In this document: positions 11,213-23,028 of the stretch, piece by piece
Numbering within the stretch: position 1 is the stretch's first letter
How the letters are laid out: the number at the start of each line of letters is the position of its first letter
The notes under the pieces: model-generated
What the model was told of the DNA's origin: nothing
The model's input: only the letters and a program-made list of their open reading frames with translations
Database searches by the model: none
Translations under genes and position numbers: made by a program
NCBI GenBank assembly: GCA_021613335.1
Contig: JAJTWR010000263.1
Coordinates: 1,577,501-1,641,500 of the forward strand
Direction of reading: 5' to 3'
DNA length: 64,000 nt
Source of the DNA: Whitmania pigra
Lineage: Eukaryota; Annelida; Clitellata; Hirudinida; Haemopidae

Positions 11213-12137
11213 TAGTGTTGTGAGCGTGAAATATTTCAATTGTTTTATTTCAAAATGTTTTGTTTTTGATTTTTTTTTATTTTGACAAAAAAAACCAAAA
11301 CAATGTAATTAAAAAAAGTTTTATTGTTTATTACTAATTTTGTAATTATTTATTTCGCAACATTTATATCTTTGCATCTACGTAGCTATGAACTCCGACT
11401 TACGACTTCTTCGAATTTTGTTGCGCGTTGCTGATAATGTTTGCCTTTGAGTTACTGAAGTTTAATAGAAGATACACACTGATCAATTTGATTGAACTGC
11501 GTCAAAGGTTCTGCCTCAAAACAATTCAAAAGCAGCTAACTTGCTGAATCCTCGCAGCATCGATCAACAGCATATCGATGAAGAAGATGTAATTGATACG
11601 TGTGAGCTTCTAAGTATTTTAGCAAAAAACTGATAGTATTTGTGAGTTGGACGTTATGGCTGGTATAGCAAATTATCGATCCAGTTGTGGGTTGTGGGCA
11701 AATCAGTTTGTTTGGCAGTCATCTCTGCAAGTCCTACCAATAGCCTGGTGGAAAGGTATATGTTCATCACGACCTCTTGCTAAAGTAGCTTCTAAGATTT
11801 TGTCATTGCCTGCAACAACCGCTTAAAGCTTATGGCTTACAGTACTTCAGAAAGTAATCACAACTCTGAAGCAGAAGGCGAAGAATCTGAGAAGGATGAA
11901 GACAGTGAATTGGATGAAATGGATCAAAACTAATTTAAATTAGCACTGCTATTCTTATTTTTTATTGTTTGTTTTATTGAAGCTGCAATAAATCTGTTTG
12001 TCTAATCATGAATTATCATTTTTCGATATATTTTAAAAAAAAAACAAAAAAACAATAAAACACAAAAAACATAAAAAAAACTCATAAAAACACATAAAAA
12101 ACTCGGACAAAAAAAACATGTTTTTTTTACAACTCTA
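11213..12137 (+). mobile_element. Inner hAT nested in the outer hAT
   Basis: Short inverted ends TAGTGTTGT (11213) and ACAACTCTA (to 12137), one mismatch in nine, are flanked by perfect 8-bp direct repeats ACTACAAG at 11205-11212 and 12138-12145. It carries a plus-strand hAT C-terminal remnant. A-rich and T-rich stretches lie inside both ends. 925 bp, non-autonomous. Confidence 0.85.
11637..11932 (+). pseudogene. hAT transposase C-terminal remnant (inner element)
   Basis: Reads ELDVMAGIANYRSSCGLWAN, then LPIAWWKGICSSRPLAKVAS and KILSLPATTA. The WW(K/R)G..SS.PLAK.A.KIL.LPAT order is that of the hAT subfamily whose C-terminus carries this block before the dimerisation motif. A stop follows directly. 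A second frame from 11831 gives an acidic Ser/Glu/Asp-rich tail ending at TAA 11930-11932, as in intact relatives, so a segment between them was lost. Confidence 0.7.
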
Positions 12138-12311
12138 ACTACAAGTAAAGCAAAAATTTGTAACTCTGTGAATGCTCTTTATTTACAAATTAAAAGAGAA
12201 GAAATAAAATTATAACAAAGACTCTAACGGTTTGTTTGTTAGAGCATAAATAACAAATGCTCTCTCAATAACAAAAGATCGTACATAAACAATTTTTACA
12301 TATAAAAAGTT

Positions 12312-12510
12312 AATTTTCTCTTCTCATTTCTTGAAATAAATTCGTTAACAACATCATCTAAGTTTATTTCATTTGCCAAATCCTTGTGAAACTGAAGAAT
12401 CGATACGGAATTAAGCCGCTTTTGACCCATTGTTGATCTAAGGTAAGTTTTTAACCTCCGAAGTCCCGAGAAAGATCGTTCAGCTGTGGCAGAAGTTGAA
12501 AATTAATGGG
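12312..12510 (-). pseudogene. hAT dimerisation-domain remnant (outer element)
   Basis: Reading the minus strand from about 12510 gives TSATAERSFSGLRRLKTYLR, then STMGQKRLNSVSILQFHKD, a textbook hAT C-terminus (ERSFS..RRLKTYLRSTM), ending in a basic tail and stop. It belongs to a different hAT subfamily from the inner copy and runs in the opposite direction. Confidence 0.8.
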
Positions 12511-12603
12511 GGGGGGGGGGCAAAATGATACGTTGCCCCTCTGAAAAATTATTGGGGGGCAAAAAATGCTTTGCCCCCTTAAGTTGGCACCTATGTTAGG
12601 GAC

Positions 12604-15210
12604 CTATTTCATCATCGTCATCGTAATCGACATTATCATAATCCTCATCATATTCATTATCATCGTCGTCATAATCAACATCATCATCATCCTCAATTGT
12701 TTCAATGCGGAAGAAATAGATATGAAAAGGAAATTTAAAAAGAAATTTAAGGATTGAATGATGGATCTAGATTTTTGAAAATTATTTCACAAAATAATGA
12801 ATTTATTTGTGGATGAAATGCCTATAATAACATGAAGTAGAATAAAACCATTATTAATAAATATAAGATGAATAGCAATAAGCAATGATTATTAAATAAA
12901 ATATCATTATCAATAATGTTGTGCCAGGCGTTGCCTACAATGCTACAATAATCATTATTTCTTGCTAATCAGCTAATTTATAGTAACTATAACAGTAATG
13001 ACTGAACAAAAATTAAAATGATCGATCAGATTTAAAGACCATCAATATAAAATAATATTTTAATCAGCCAATTAATAGAATTTATATTTATTAAAAATTA
13101 CCGCAAGTAAAAATGTTAAAGACGCAGCCAATATTTTCGACTTGTTTTAGCTGTTTATAATTTCTGTAACACAGCTAATGCATGTCATTGGAATGTGGCA
13201 CTTATGTTGTCATGTCATAATTATTTTCAATGATGATTTAAGCTTAATAATAGCATCAGAGATATTAAAAGGTACAAATTTTGATTTTATCACAATTACT
13301 CAGCTATCCACCCATTTTTAATACCATTTACCCACTCATTCATTCACCAATTCATCCACATATCCAACCAACCATCTATGAATAATTCCATTCTTTCCCT
13401 CATGCACATTAGCAATCCATACATTCATTCACCAATGAATTCCATCAACCCTTCTATGCATCCGTAGCTCTTCCAGTCTCAAGTGCTTTAATAATCTGGC
13501 CACGTCTCAGAGTCCTTGTTGTAAAAGTTTGATGAGGAAGCGCTGGTCAGTGCTGAGCATCTCTCTTAATTGAGTTTTCCAATTCCATTTGCTCCTCAGC
13601 CCTTAAATGCCAGGAGACAACATATCCACTCCACCCTTAAAGCTACGATGATAGCATTAATCGTGGTGATGGCAACGATTATGAAGGTGATAACAATAAT
13701 GGTGTTGATGAGGATAGTGGTCGTGATGACGATAGTTGAAATGATGATGATGATGACAACGATACCAAACAATGGCATTTTTGCATTCATTGGACACACT
13801 GCTATTATTTATTAATTAATTAATTTATTTATGTATGTATAAAATACAAATGGTGGATCGATTAAGAATTGTCTTCACATCCTATCCGGATACGTAAGGC
13901 ATTCAAAAAATAGGCTAAATACAAATGTATGTATGGGGTATTTATTTAATTTTAAAAACTCTCTAGAAACAATTAAGCACTTCAAAATAACGAAAGTTAC
14001 AAGAACTATTTCATAATTTTATATTTAAAAATTGCAAGATAATTTTCATATTTATTCTAGCATCGTTCAATCTCGAGTGGACGTCTGAATTGATTTGGGG
14101 GCATAATTCTAATTCGAATGAATGAATAGATGAATCAACCAATAATTGATTTCTACTTTATCGAAGATTAAGAGTTGAACTCATCCATCTTTATTCATTC
14201 ATTTATTTATTCATGAAGCTCAGAAGTCGCTTCATTAATTTCGCGATTGCATCTTCAACCATCAATTTTCAATCACTTCAATCACCTCAACCCACGCCTT
14301 GTTGTCACCTCAAATATGATATTTTTATTTCACAAGTGGCATATACTAAATGGAAGAAACTTGTAACGGGTTTGGAGTGAGTGAGTGACGTATTTATTCG
14401 AGTGAGTGATTGAAGGACATCATGCACGTTGTTCTACGTTCAACATTTCACCCCAATGCTGAAATTTTTCAATATTTATTCCATATGTTAGTAATTTAAA
14501 ATATTTTATCATCATGATGATAATTTATTATTACTATGACCAACAGTTCCATCGATGCCACGTCCATCTTCTTCGTCGTCGTCGCCATCAAAAGAGTCTT
14601 CATCATTATCATAATCACCATCATCATCATAATCATCATCCAAAGACAGTTCTGCCACACTTGCAGAGCTTCGTCCAGAAAGAACAGAGGCAGTCGTAAC
14701 CATGGCAACAGTTCAGAGCCACGTGGTTGCTCTTGGGACTGCACCAGTCACCGAACGTTCCGCAAAGGTCCAGCACAGGCACGTTGGGCTGACTGAATGT
14801 TAATATAATTTTGAATATTCATCATCATATGTATTTATGAATATTAATTCTGAAAAGTTAAGACGGGAATTAATTGAGGTAATTATAATTAACTAGGTCA
14901 TTATAAGTTAACATCACGATGACGATGAAGATGAAGATGAAGATGACGATGAAGATGAAGATGACGATAATGATGAAAGAGTGGCGGTTGGCTGCGCAAC
15001 AAATTGGTGATGAATTTTATTGAAATCAATGGTTTCTTGAAAAACATTAAGAAATAATTAATTTGTGTCGGTGAATTGTATGTGAATTGGGAAGCACTTG
15101 CCATGAAATGACAGTGCCGTTAGAAACATGAAATCATGAAAACCAACCCCGCCATTTCTTTCATGAGAGAATATTTTGATCTGTCTTGCTTTGGTCCTGA
15201 AAAAATTGCA
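12604..15210. other. No gene; low-complexity trinucleotide tracts
   Basis: Repeated interrupted ATC/GAT tracts: 12608-12700, 13640-13770, 14560-14640, 14815-14830 and 14912-14970. ORFs here are built of single-residue runs and change to equally open shadows on the other strand, so they are not credible genes. 13300-13450 is rich in CATCCAT/CATTCA text, a degenerate relative of the array at 15211. Confidence 0.6.
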
Positions 15211-15614
15211 TTGGATGGATGGATGGATGGAGGATGGATGGATGGATGGATGGATGGATGGATGGATGGATGGATGGATGGATGGATGGATGGATGGATG
15301 GATGGATGGATGGATGGATGGATGGATGATGGATGGAGGATGGATGGATGGATGGATGGATTGGATGGATGGATGGAGGATGGATGGATGGATGGATGGA
15401 TGGATGGATGGATGGAGGATGGATGGATGGATGGATGGATGGATGGATGGATGGATGGATGGATGGATGGATGGATGGATGGATGGATGATGGATGGATG
15501 GATGGATGGATGGATGGATGGATGGATGGATGGATGGATGGATGGAGGATGGATGGATGGATGGATGGATGGATGGATGGATGGAATGGATGGATGGATG
15601 GATGGATGGATGAG
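15211..15614 (+). repeat. (TGGA)n tetranucleotide array, ~400 bp
   Basis: Nearly pure ATGG/GGAT repeat with a few phase-shifting interruptions (GGAGGATGG, ATGATGG, GGATTGG). Because the unit is four bases, all frames are open and give a repeating W-M-D-G or H-P-S-I polypeptide. I do not treat these as coding. Confidence 0.97.
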
Positions 15615-17384
15615 ATGAAAAGTTTTTTTAGAAATAAAATTCCAGCCGTGTACATATCATAAGCACCTGTCCTCCCCCAGCCAATGAAGTTTCTCTTTAT
15701 GTTTCAATGACAGCTGGTAACATGTCCAAGATGCCCACGTGAAGATTAAAATGGAACTAATTTCTTAATTATTTATTCGCGTGTTGTTTTTATTTTGTTC
15801 TTATTAGTTTACTAATTTTTATTTTTCAATATTATAAATTATAATTGATTTTCTAATTCTACAAATTATAATTGATTTTCTAATTCTATAAATTATAAAT
15901 GATATTCTAAATATTTTAACAACATATAAAATAAAGCGCTCAAAGTCAACGATAAACTTGTTTCATCGTTTGAATCTATTCGATATTAACTGTAATAATG
16001 TACTTTTAAATAACGCTATAATAAATGTTATAATACAACATTACATAATGTAATAATATAATATATATTAATAATTTTATTAAAAATATTCTTCTCGCCA
16101 GGAGGATTATGACACTCATTATCATGGCTTCACATTTGAACTGAACCTGAATTTTTGTTTTACAACTTTGCTTTTTAAACATTTACTCACAAATTCAATT
16201 AAATAAATAGAATAACTTGAAAAAATTATGTTTATGACAAAATTATTATCTAAATTTATTAAATAACATTATAATAATCTATCTAGTCTAATAATAAGTT
16301 ATCTAATAAATAAAGTTTAATAAATTAAATATCTTACTTCTAATAAGTCGAATTCTGTTGTTGTTGTTGTTGTTGTCAGTGTAGGTTGAGACCGTGAGTG
16401 CGATCGTTATGACGAATATAAAAATGTGACTCGGTGACATTTCCTGATTTCATGAAAAGTATTATTATAATAATTAATAGTTTAATTAATAAATTAAATT
16501 AATTAAATTTATTCAAACATTCCGCATTAATGTTTATCATAATTATAAAGATTATCCTCATTCATTCATTCATTCATTCATTCATTCATTGAATGCTGCA
16601 GGCGATTTTTAATGTTTCAATCAAGATACATATATATATAACATATATGTGACAGGATATGTATGTGACGTAATCACAAACTTTTTGCGATTGGTTCAAA
16701 ATAAATAAAAAATATCGCCACACAACCAGTGTTTAACGATTTAAATTAATTTTAAATTAAGCTTAATCGGTAAATTGTTTATTTTAAATAAGTATAATTA
16801 GCATTAATTAAAATCAATTTCATCACAAAATCATCTTAAATGTGTTTAAACTGCATTTAAATATATTTAATTGTAATTATTTCATTAAGAATAAGGTGTG
16901 TTAAATAAATATTTAACACAACAAATGTTCTAATTGACTCCATTTTGAAATTTCCCATTTACATACACAACTTCAATCATCGAACTTCTAATATTTCTGT
17001 GGCACGTTTTATTTAGATACTACATTTAGATACTCTTATCTTATTAATCGGAAAGTTCATTTGGAATAATAATAATAATAATAATAATAACACATTTTCA
17101 AAAAAATGAACGTCATTGGCCAATTTCGAATTGAACATCCAGCAATACTTAAGGAATGAAATGCATAATAATAATACTCAACAAAAGTGTGAAATTAAAC
17201 TAAAGCTTTTTCTATCGGAGGCTTAACTATTATCTTTTATTTCGATTTAATAATAATTCAGTTAATTATTTTAAAATGTGGTTTAATCAATTACAAATGG
17301 GGAAATCAAGCACAAATACAAATTTTATCCAACAACATAAAATCGATCAAATACAAAGAATGAATTACAATCAAATACAACAAC
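15615..17384. other. No gene; AT-rich with short repeats
   Basis: Contains two and a half copies of a ~32-bp unit at 15832-15905 (AATTATAATTGATTTTCTAA), a short TTG run at 16356-16377, an ATTC run at 16558-16590, a TAA run at 17068-17090, and no reading frame worth reporting. Confidence 0.6.
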
Positions 17385-17604
17385 AATAATATATAATAAT
17401 ATATATTACAATATAATAATATATATAACAATATAATAATATATATTACAATATAATAATATATATTACAATATAATAATTTATATTACAATATAATAAT
17501 ATAAATTACAATATAATAATATATATTACAATATAATAATATATATTACAATATAATAATATATATTACAATATAATAATATATATAACAGTATAATAAT
17601 ATAT
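17385..17604 (+). repeat. ~20-bp AT minisatellite
   Basis: About eleven copies of a 20-bp unit resembling ACAATATAATAATATATATT, with single-base variants. Pure A/T apart from one C per unit, and flanked by CAACAA-rich sequence. Confidence 0.9.
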
Positions 17605-18561
17605 GCAACAAAAACAACAACATCCGACAACTTCCGGTTACTGCCATCTTTCGACTTCCTCATTGCATTTCAAGATGTCCAATAATTTGTGCCTCCACAT
17701 TTTTATTTATTTATTTCATCATTACAAATATTAAATTAATTATTTTGGAACTTACCCATGCAGTTTACATATTATCGCTTCACTTACAAACTATTACTAT
17801 TATGTTAGATATATTTAATATATTACAATAATGGTGTAACATTAATACTCTTAATATATTACAATGATGATGTAGCATTAATACTTGTAATATATTGCAA
17901 TAATGATTAACATTATTATTCTTAATATATTACAATAACGATGTAAATTTATTAACGATTACAATAATTGGAAATGTTGGTATTAATAATCACGATTTAT
18001 TTAAAATATAATTGCTGCTAATTAAAAAGAGTTTTATTATTTTTCTTAATTGACAATTAAAAAGGTTCGTCATGAAACAATTTTTTTAATCCATTCATTT
18101 GGAATGAATTCGTTTCTAAATGCCATTAAATATTGTTTTTAATTAGAGCGGTAATATAAATTATACATACCTTTAAACTAACTAATGTCTAAATATAAGT
18201 TATGCACAAACATAATCATGAAATAAAATAAATTATAAAATATAAATTAAATTTAATGAATGCATAACTTCCTACTTGCGTAGGTTTCCACAAGCTTCCT
18301 CTCACACACACATCCAACAGCACCCATTCTTCTTATTTATGCGTAACAAACATCATCTTCGCACTCTTCATCCTCCGTCATCATCATTATCATCATCATA
18401 ATCATCGTCATCATCAGAGTCCCTTCATCTCCATGACAACAAAAACACACAATGGAGATGGTGGATGGAGATATTTTTTACATTCGCTAGAAAAATTAAA
18501 CCTAAATATTTAAAATAACTAATTTGTTATTAACTAACCTTCTAATTTAGTTACGCATGCA
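17605..18561. other. No gene; imperfect ~44-bp tandem repeats
   Basis: 17815-17945 holds about three diverged copies of a roughly 44-bp unit (TTAATATATTACAATAATG plus an ACATTAATACT segment). 18375-18415 is an interrupted CAT tract. No credible reading frame. Confidence 0.55.
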
Positions 18562-18596
<35 letters not shown>

Positions 18597-18624
18597 GTTG
18601 TTGTTGTTGTTGTTGTTGTTGTTG

Positions 18625-18669
<45 letters not shown>

Positions 18670-18680
18670 GTTGTTGTTGT
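18562..18680 (+). repeat. (TTG)n array
   Basis: TTG repeats broken by three extra-G slips (GTGTTG), each of which shifts the frame. On the minus strand this reads as poly-Gln, poly-Asn and poly-Thr blocks in one ORF, which is a repeat artefact. Confidence 0.95.
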
Positions 18681-21420
18681 TAGTGAAATTGACTCCTTGC
18701 TTCTATGGGTCAACAATATTTTAATTGACCTGTTTAACCTAATTAACATAATTACCAACTTAATTAGTTAATATTTAAAAAAGCAAACTCGATGTAATTG
18801 CAAATATTGCATCTTAATAATAAATAAAAAAAATAACGACACGACAAATTGTTGAGCTGCATGTGTGTTTTTTAAATCAAACTTGAGTTCAACAGATGTC
18901 CGCAGTTTCTAAAATTATTTTAACTCCAATCTTGAAGCATTAAATTTAAATCTAAAATATTTTGAAAATAAATTTTTTTAATTTTTTTTTAATACATCCA
19001 TTAACGCAGAAGAATAAAATTGGAAAACGACCACAATCTTTCAAAGCCTTGAGGCCACAACTGCAAGTTATCATGATTTTAAGTCATAAGTTTTGTTTCG
19101 TTATTTTTATTGTGGGTAATATCATATATTTAGGATAAAAACACAATTTTCAATTTCATATAAATTGTATTTTTATTATATTTAAAAGCAATGTAATTTA
19201 TATTGTAATTATTAACAATACAATTGTATTTATTCAAATATTCCTATGCTTCAAACTTTATATAGCGCATCATAATGCCTTAGTACCACATTTTGTTAAA
19301 TCAATTGAACTTATAAGTGGTTTTTAAAAAGATGAAAAATTGAAATTTTTTGTGTTAAAATTAAGTTTCTTTATTTTTACATGTTCTTTTGTCTGACAAT
19401 CTGCTGAGATGTTCGAACTTGAATTTAAACAAAAATATTTTGAAAATGATTTTATGGATTGATAAATTATAAAATTATTTTATGCATTAATTCTGAATAT
19501 TTTACATTAAATTAACTGAAATATTTTTATATTAATTTAATGAATAAACGTCAACAAAAATACAGAAAATTATTATTACTTTTATTAATATTACTATTGA
19601 ATTATTACTTTATTCAATTCACATTCCATTCCTTGATCTGTCATTTCTTCATCTAAAAAACTGTGAAGAATTTTTGATGTTGAAATGCGATGTCGAAACA
19701 TTAAAGAGCTTTTGTTTGTTTGTTTCACAACTTCCTGTCGTCTGCTCTTGTTGGCGCCTTGTGCTGAAATCATGGATCGTATCTGCTTTATGAGTTTTCT
19801 TGTCTTATATTTTATCATTATCTAGGATTTCTCAAATTTTCATTAATTTTCTAAAATTTTTGTATATTGTTTGTTTTGTTTTTATCGTTTTTTTGTTTTA
19901 TTTTTGTTTATTAATAATTCAAACAATCCTCGGTTGGTGGATAAATCAAATTTAAAAACAAAATAATTGCAAAATTAATCAAAAACGTTGTAAAAATGCT
20001 TGGAAGTTCCAAAGAAATTCTTGAGGAATGTTCATATTTGTTGACGATGACTTCCTTGGGATAAATGACTTCGCTATCATAAAATATTATTTTTCAAAAA
20101 TAAAATGTTATTCATCAATAAAATGTTAATATTCATAAATCTACATTATTCAAAAACAATAACATCAAACAATATTATTCAAAAAATATTAATATTCTTA
20201 AATTAATGTTCTTCGTAAAATAACTTATTCTTCAAATAATATTTTTCAAAAAATTCAATTATTCTTAAAATAATGATATCTTTAAAATAAAATGTTTTAT
20301 TTTCAAACATTTCAATATAATCTACTTGAATTTTCTTTTCAACAAATCGTTTATTTACATCCAAGCTATTTTCATCTTATTAATATTAATAGTTTATTAA
20401 TAGTAAATTCATAATTAGAAACTCATAATTAGAAATTATTTTTTTATTTTGATGGAGTTGTTTTTAACAGGTGCCTTCTGAGGACACCTGTGCCACGGTT
20501 CAACACCTGCAATTGGCTTTCACCTTTTACTCAATTAACATCCACTACTTGACAAACCGCATGCCATTTTAATGACTTCCTGTAAATAATTTAACAGCAT
20601 TTTTAAAAACAAACTCAAAAAGCAAAACTTTATATTCTGTTCATTTTCTTTAATCATAAAATATTTTATTATATTATTTATTCTTAAATCATTAAAAATA
20701 TTTTCGAACAAATTGAGAAATTCAGTCACCAAAAACAATGCTTGTCTCAGGTTATCTCAATCATCTTCAGGTGTTGTCGGAATTGAATTCGACTCCCAAT
20801 AAAGTTTATTTTAAGAGTTTGCGCTGAGGGAGACAACATTCTTTATTATGATGATGAATAGAATGGTTTTGCATAACAATTAATAATTAAAGTTAACTAA
20901 CTACATAATAAATGAATACTATTATTGTCAATTAAATTACATTTAATGAAATATATTTAAAATCTGTTAATAAAATTGTATCCTAAGAAAATTAAATCTG
21001 CATTTGGTTCGGTATTGTTATTATTTTATTTGTAGTTGCTATTTCAGTGCAGCATCATTCTTATTAACATTTTAAAGTCTGTTTGTTTTTGTAAATGGGT
21101 TACTTAGTGTAACTGAAAAAAGTTTAGAACAAAACCTCAAATCAAAAATTCACTTAACATTTTGGCAACGATGGTCTAAAATAAACTTCAACTTTTAAAT
21201 TTCAACAAAGCATGCAAAGTACATTTACGCAGGTCCGAATTTAAGGGTGTTGTCGGATCAACGAATGAAATATTAAAAAATAAAAAAATTTCATCGTAAA
21301 TCTTCAAATTTTGTTTCTGGATTCGTAAGAAATGCTCAAGTGAATTAATGTCGAAGACATTGTTTTACTCAGATTAACATCAATTCAAATAAATCATGGC
21401 ATTGTTGACTATTTTATTAA
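18681..21420. other. No recognisable gene
   Basis: AT-rich, with short ORFs only. 20080-20310 is rich in ATTCTTAAAATAA/ATTTTTCAAA-type near-repeats. Nothing resembles a known domain. Confidence 0.5.
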
Positions 21421-21444
21421 TTATTCCTATCGGACGAGCAGATT

Positions 21445-21663
21445 TTAGATTCGGAATTTCGTTTGTGGCAAAAAAAGTGGAAAAAGGCAATTGATGAAGA
21501 CAAGCCATCTTCAACAATTTATTCCTTTCCAGTATGTAATGCTGCATTCTATCCTAATATTAAAATTCTTCAACAAATTTTGGCGTTTTGTACGTTTCAA
21601 CTTAATGAAAGACCACTCTTCTCGTTAAAAAGATTAAAGTCGAGTAAGAATGAATGTACTTAG
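21445..21663 (+). pseudogene. hAT transposase C-terminal relic
   Basis: Reads DSEFRLWQKKWKKAIDEDKP, then NAAFYPNIKILQQILAFC and FSLKRLKSS. This is the WxxxW.......KP.......C....FPNI..LLxILxxLP..ERSFS.LRRLK order of DUF4371/hAT proteins, but the LPVSTATAERSFS core has decayed to FCTFQLNERPLFS. Stop at 21661-21663. No ends found. Confidence 0.65.
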
Positions 21664-22555
21664 CATTCACATCACCATCACAGATATCTCTGTAGATCCT
21701 CAAGAGGCTTTGGCCAAAGTTCTCGACATTTTAATCTTATATTATAATGACATTTATTTTGATTTGTATTTTGACATTTATTATTAACATCATTATCCTT
21801 GTCAGCATCCTCTATTATTATTACAATATTATCATTAAACAAAACTTTGTTTCTTGTATTTATGGGGTGTTCGGCTCAATAAAGGATAATAAAAATATGA
21901 ACAATTACAATAACTGTTAAGCAGAACCATTTTGTAATAAAATCATTTTTCTAGTTATTTTAAATCTCTTGCAGATGAAGCAGTGAAATTTGTGATTCTA
22001 CCTAAATTTAATTTAAGTTCATGTTTTTCAACACAACAAAGGAATGCAAAAAGTAAAAGCAAAAAGTGTTTTTTCACAATCCGAGTATTCTAAAACGCCG
22101 TTGAAAGGCACTTTGCTTTGACGTTTATGAAGTTCTTGAACATTTCTGCAGTGACGTTTTGAAAAAGTAATTTAATTCAAGTTGATTAAATTAGGAAACT
22201 CGCTGAAATGGACTTAATGGAAGCATGTCGTATGGAATCCCCGCGAAATTAAAACTGGACATCACTTTTACCTTGATAAAAATATTATTTAGACTTTCCC
22301 ATTTGGAAATGAAAGTGTAGAAACGGTTAACGCATGTAAAATTATTTAGTGAACTAATTACTAATGAAAAGTACTAATGAAATTATGAAATTTATTTAGA
22401 AATCGAGATTTAAGTCCGTTTTTTAATTTACTAAATTTCCTGATTTTCAGCTCATTTCACCACACCAAGAATATGGACAAATTGCACACCTTTTGAAGAA
22501 AGTACTTTTAAATACTCCCGCAACTGTTACCATTTAAACGACATAGGCATACAAA
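21664..22555. other. No recognisable gene
   Basis: AT-rich intergenic sequence between the hAT relic and the LINE tail. No feature seen. Confidence 0.5.
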
Positions 22556-22690
22556 GCGATATAACATAACATAACATTAATTTATAGTGGTTTAAAGAGA
22601 CTAATGTCTGTATGATTAACCACTCCAGATATAATAGTCTTCCGTATAATTCAACCGATTTCTCATTGAAATCGATTGAAAAAATAATTA
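22556..22690 (-). mobile_element. CR1-like LINE 3' end (relic)
   Basis: On the minus strand the sequence ends in TGTTATGTTATGTTAT, preceded by a stretch matching the minus-strand 3' region at 36735-36830 (shared ATTTATAGTGGTT..AGA....AACCACTC). Both copies stop at the same TGTTATG tail, so this is a 3' fragment of the same LINE family. Confidence 0.6.
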
Positions 22691-23028
22691 AAGTAATGCA
22701 AAAATTTTAAATGATTAATTAATGAAACTTAAACCCAACTAACAATAGATATTTTTATTTTGGAAAACTAACGGATTTTTAAACTTGGACATTATTTAGG
22801 GAGAGGAGGCGCATTTATCCTCTGATTTCGGTAATTTTTATAACAAAAAACTGAGGTAATATTTAGATAAATTATGCAATTTCTTAATTACATGTATTTA
22901 ATTTTACATTGACGATAAATGTTTCTTAAAATTGTCTAAATAAAAGGAAATAAAATTATTTCAAACTCAACCGTGATATTTATGAAATTCGCTTTTAAGC
23001 AAAACAATGCCTGAGTAAATTGTAATGA

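Larger units (their letters stand above)
11006..12595 (-). mobile_element. Outer hAT element carrying a second hAT
   Basis: Ends CAAAGGCGCCAAC (11006-11018) and, reversed, CATAGGTGCCAAC (12583-12595) are flanked by perfect 8-bp direct repeats TTAGGGAC at 10998-11005 and 12596-12603. Both ends hold G-runs and ATTATTGGGGGGGC text. The minus strand keeps the C-terminal end of the transposase gene (12312-12510). A different hAT with its own 8-bp duplication is inserted at 11213-12137. Without it the outer element would be about 660 bp, so it was probably already an internally deleted copy when hit. Confidence 0.92.

Noticed and set aside
12566..14796. Several 60-90 codon ORFs rich in Ile, Met, His or Asp
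   Set aside because: All are translations of ATC/GAT triplet tracts, open in several frames on both strands.
15136..15662. Long ORFs on both strands encoding W-M-D-G or H-P-S-I repeats
   Set aside because: A tetranucleotide repeat leaves all frames open; several overlapping frames and both strands give equally long ORFs, so there is no evidence for a gene.
18534..18758. Poly-Gln/Asn/Thr protein on the minus strand
   Set aside because: Produced by a TTG microsatellite with frame slips; no flanking coding signal.
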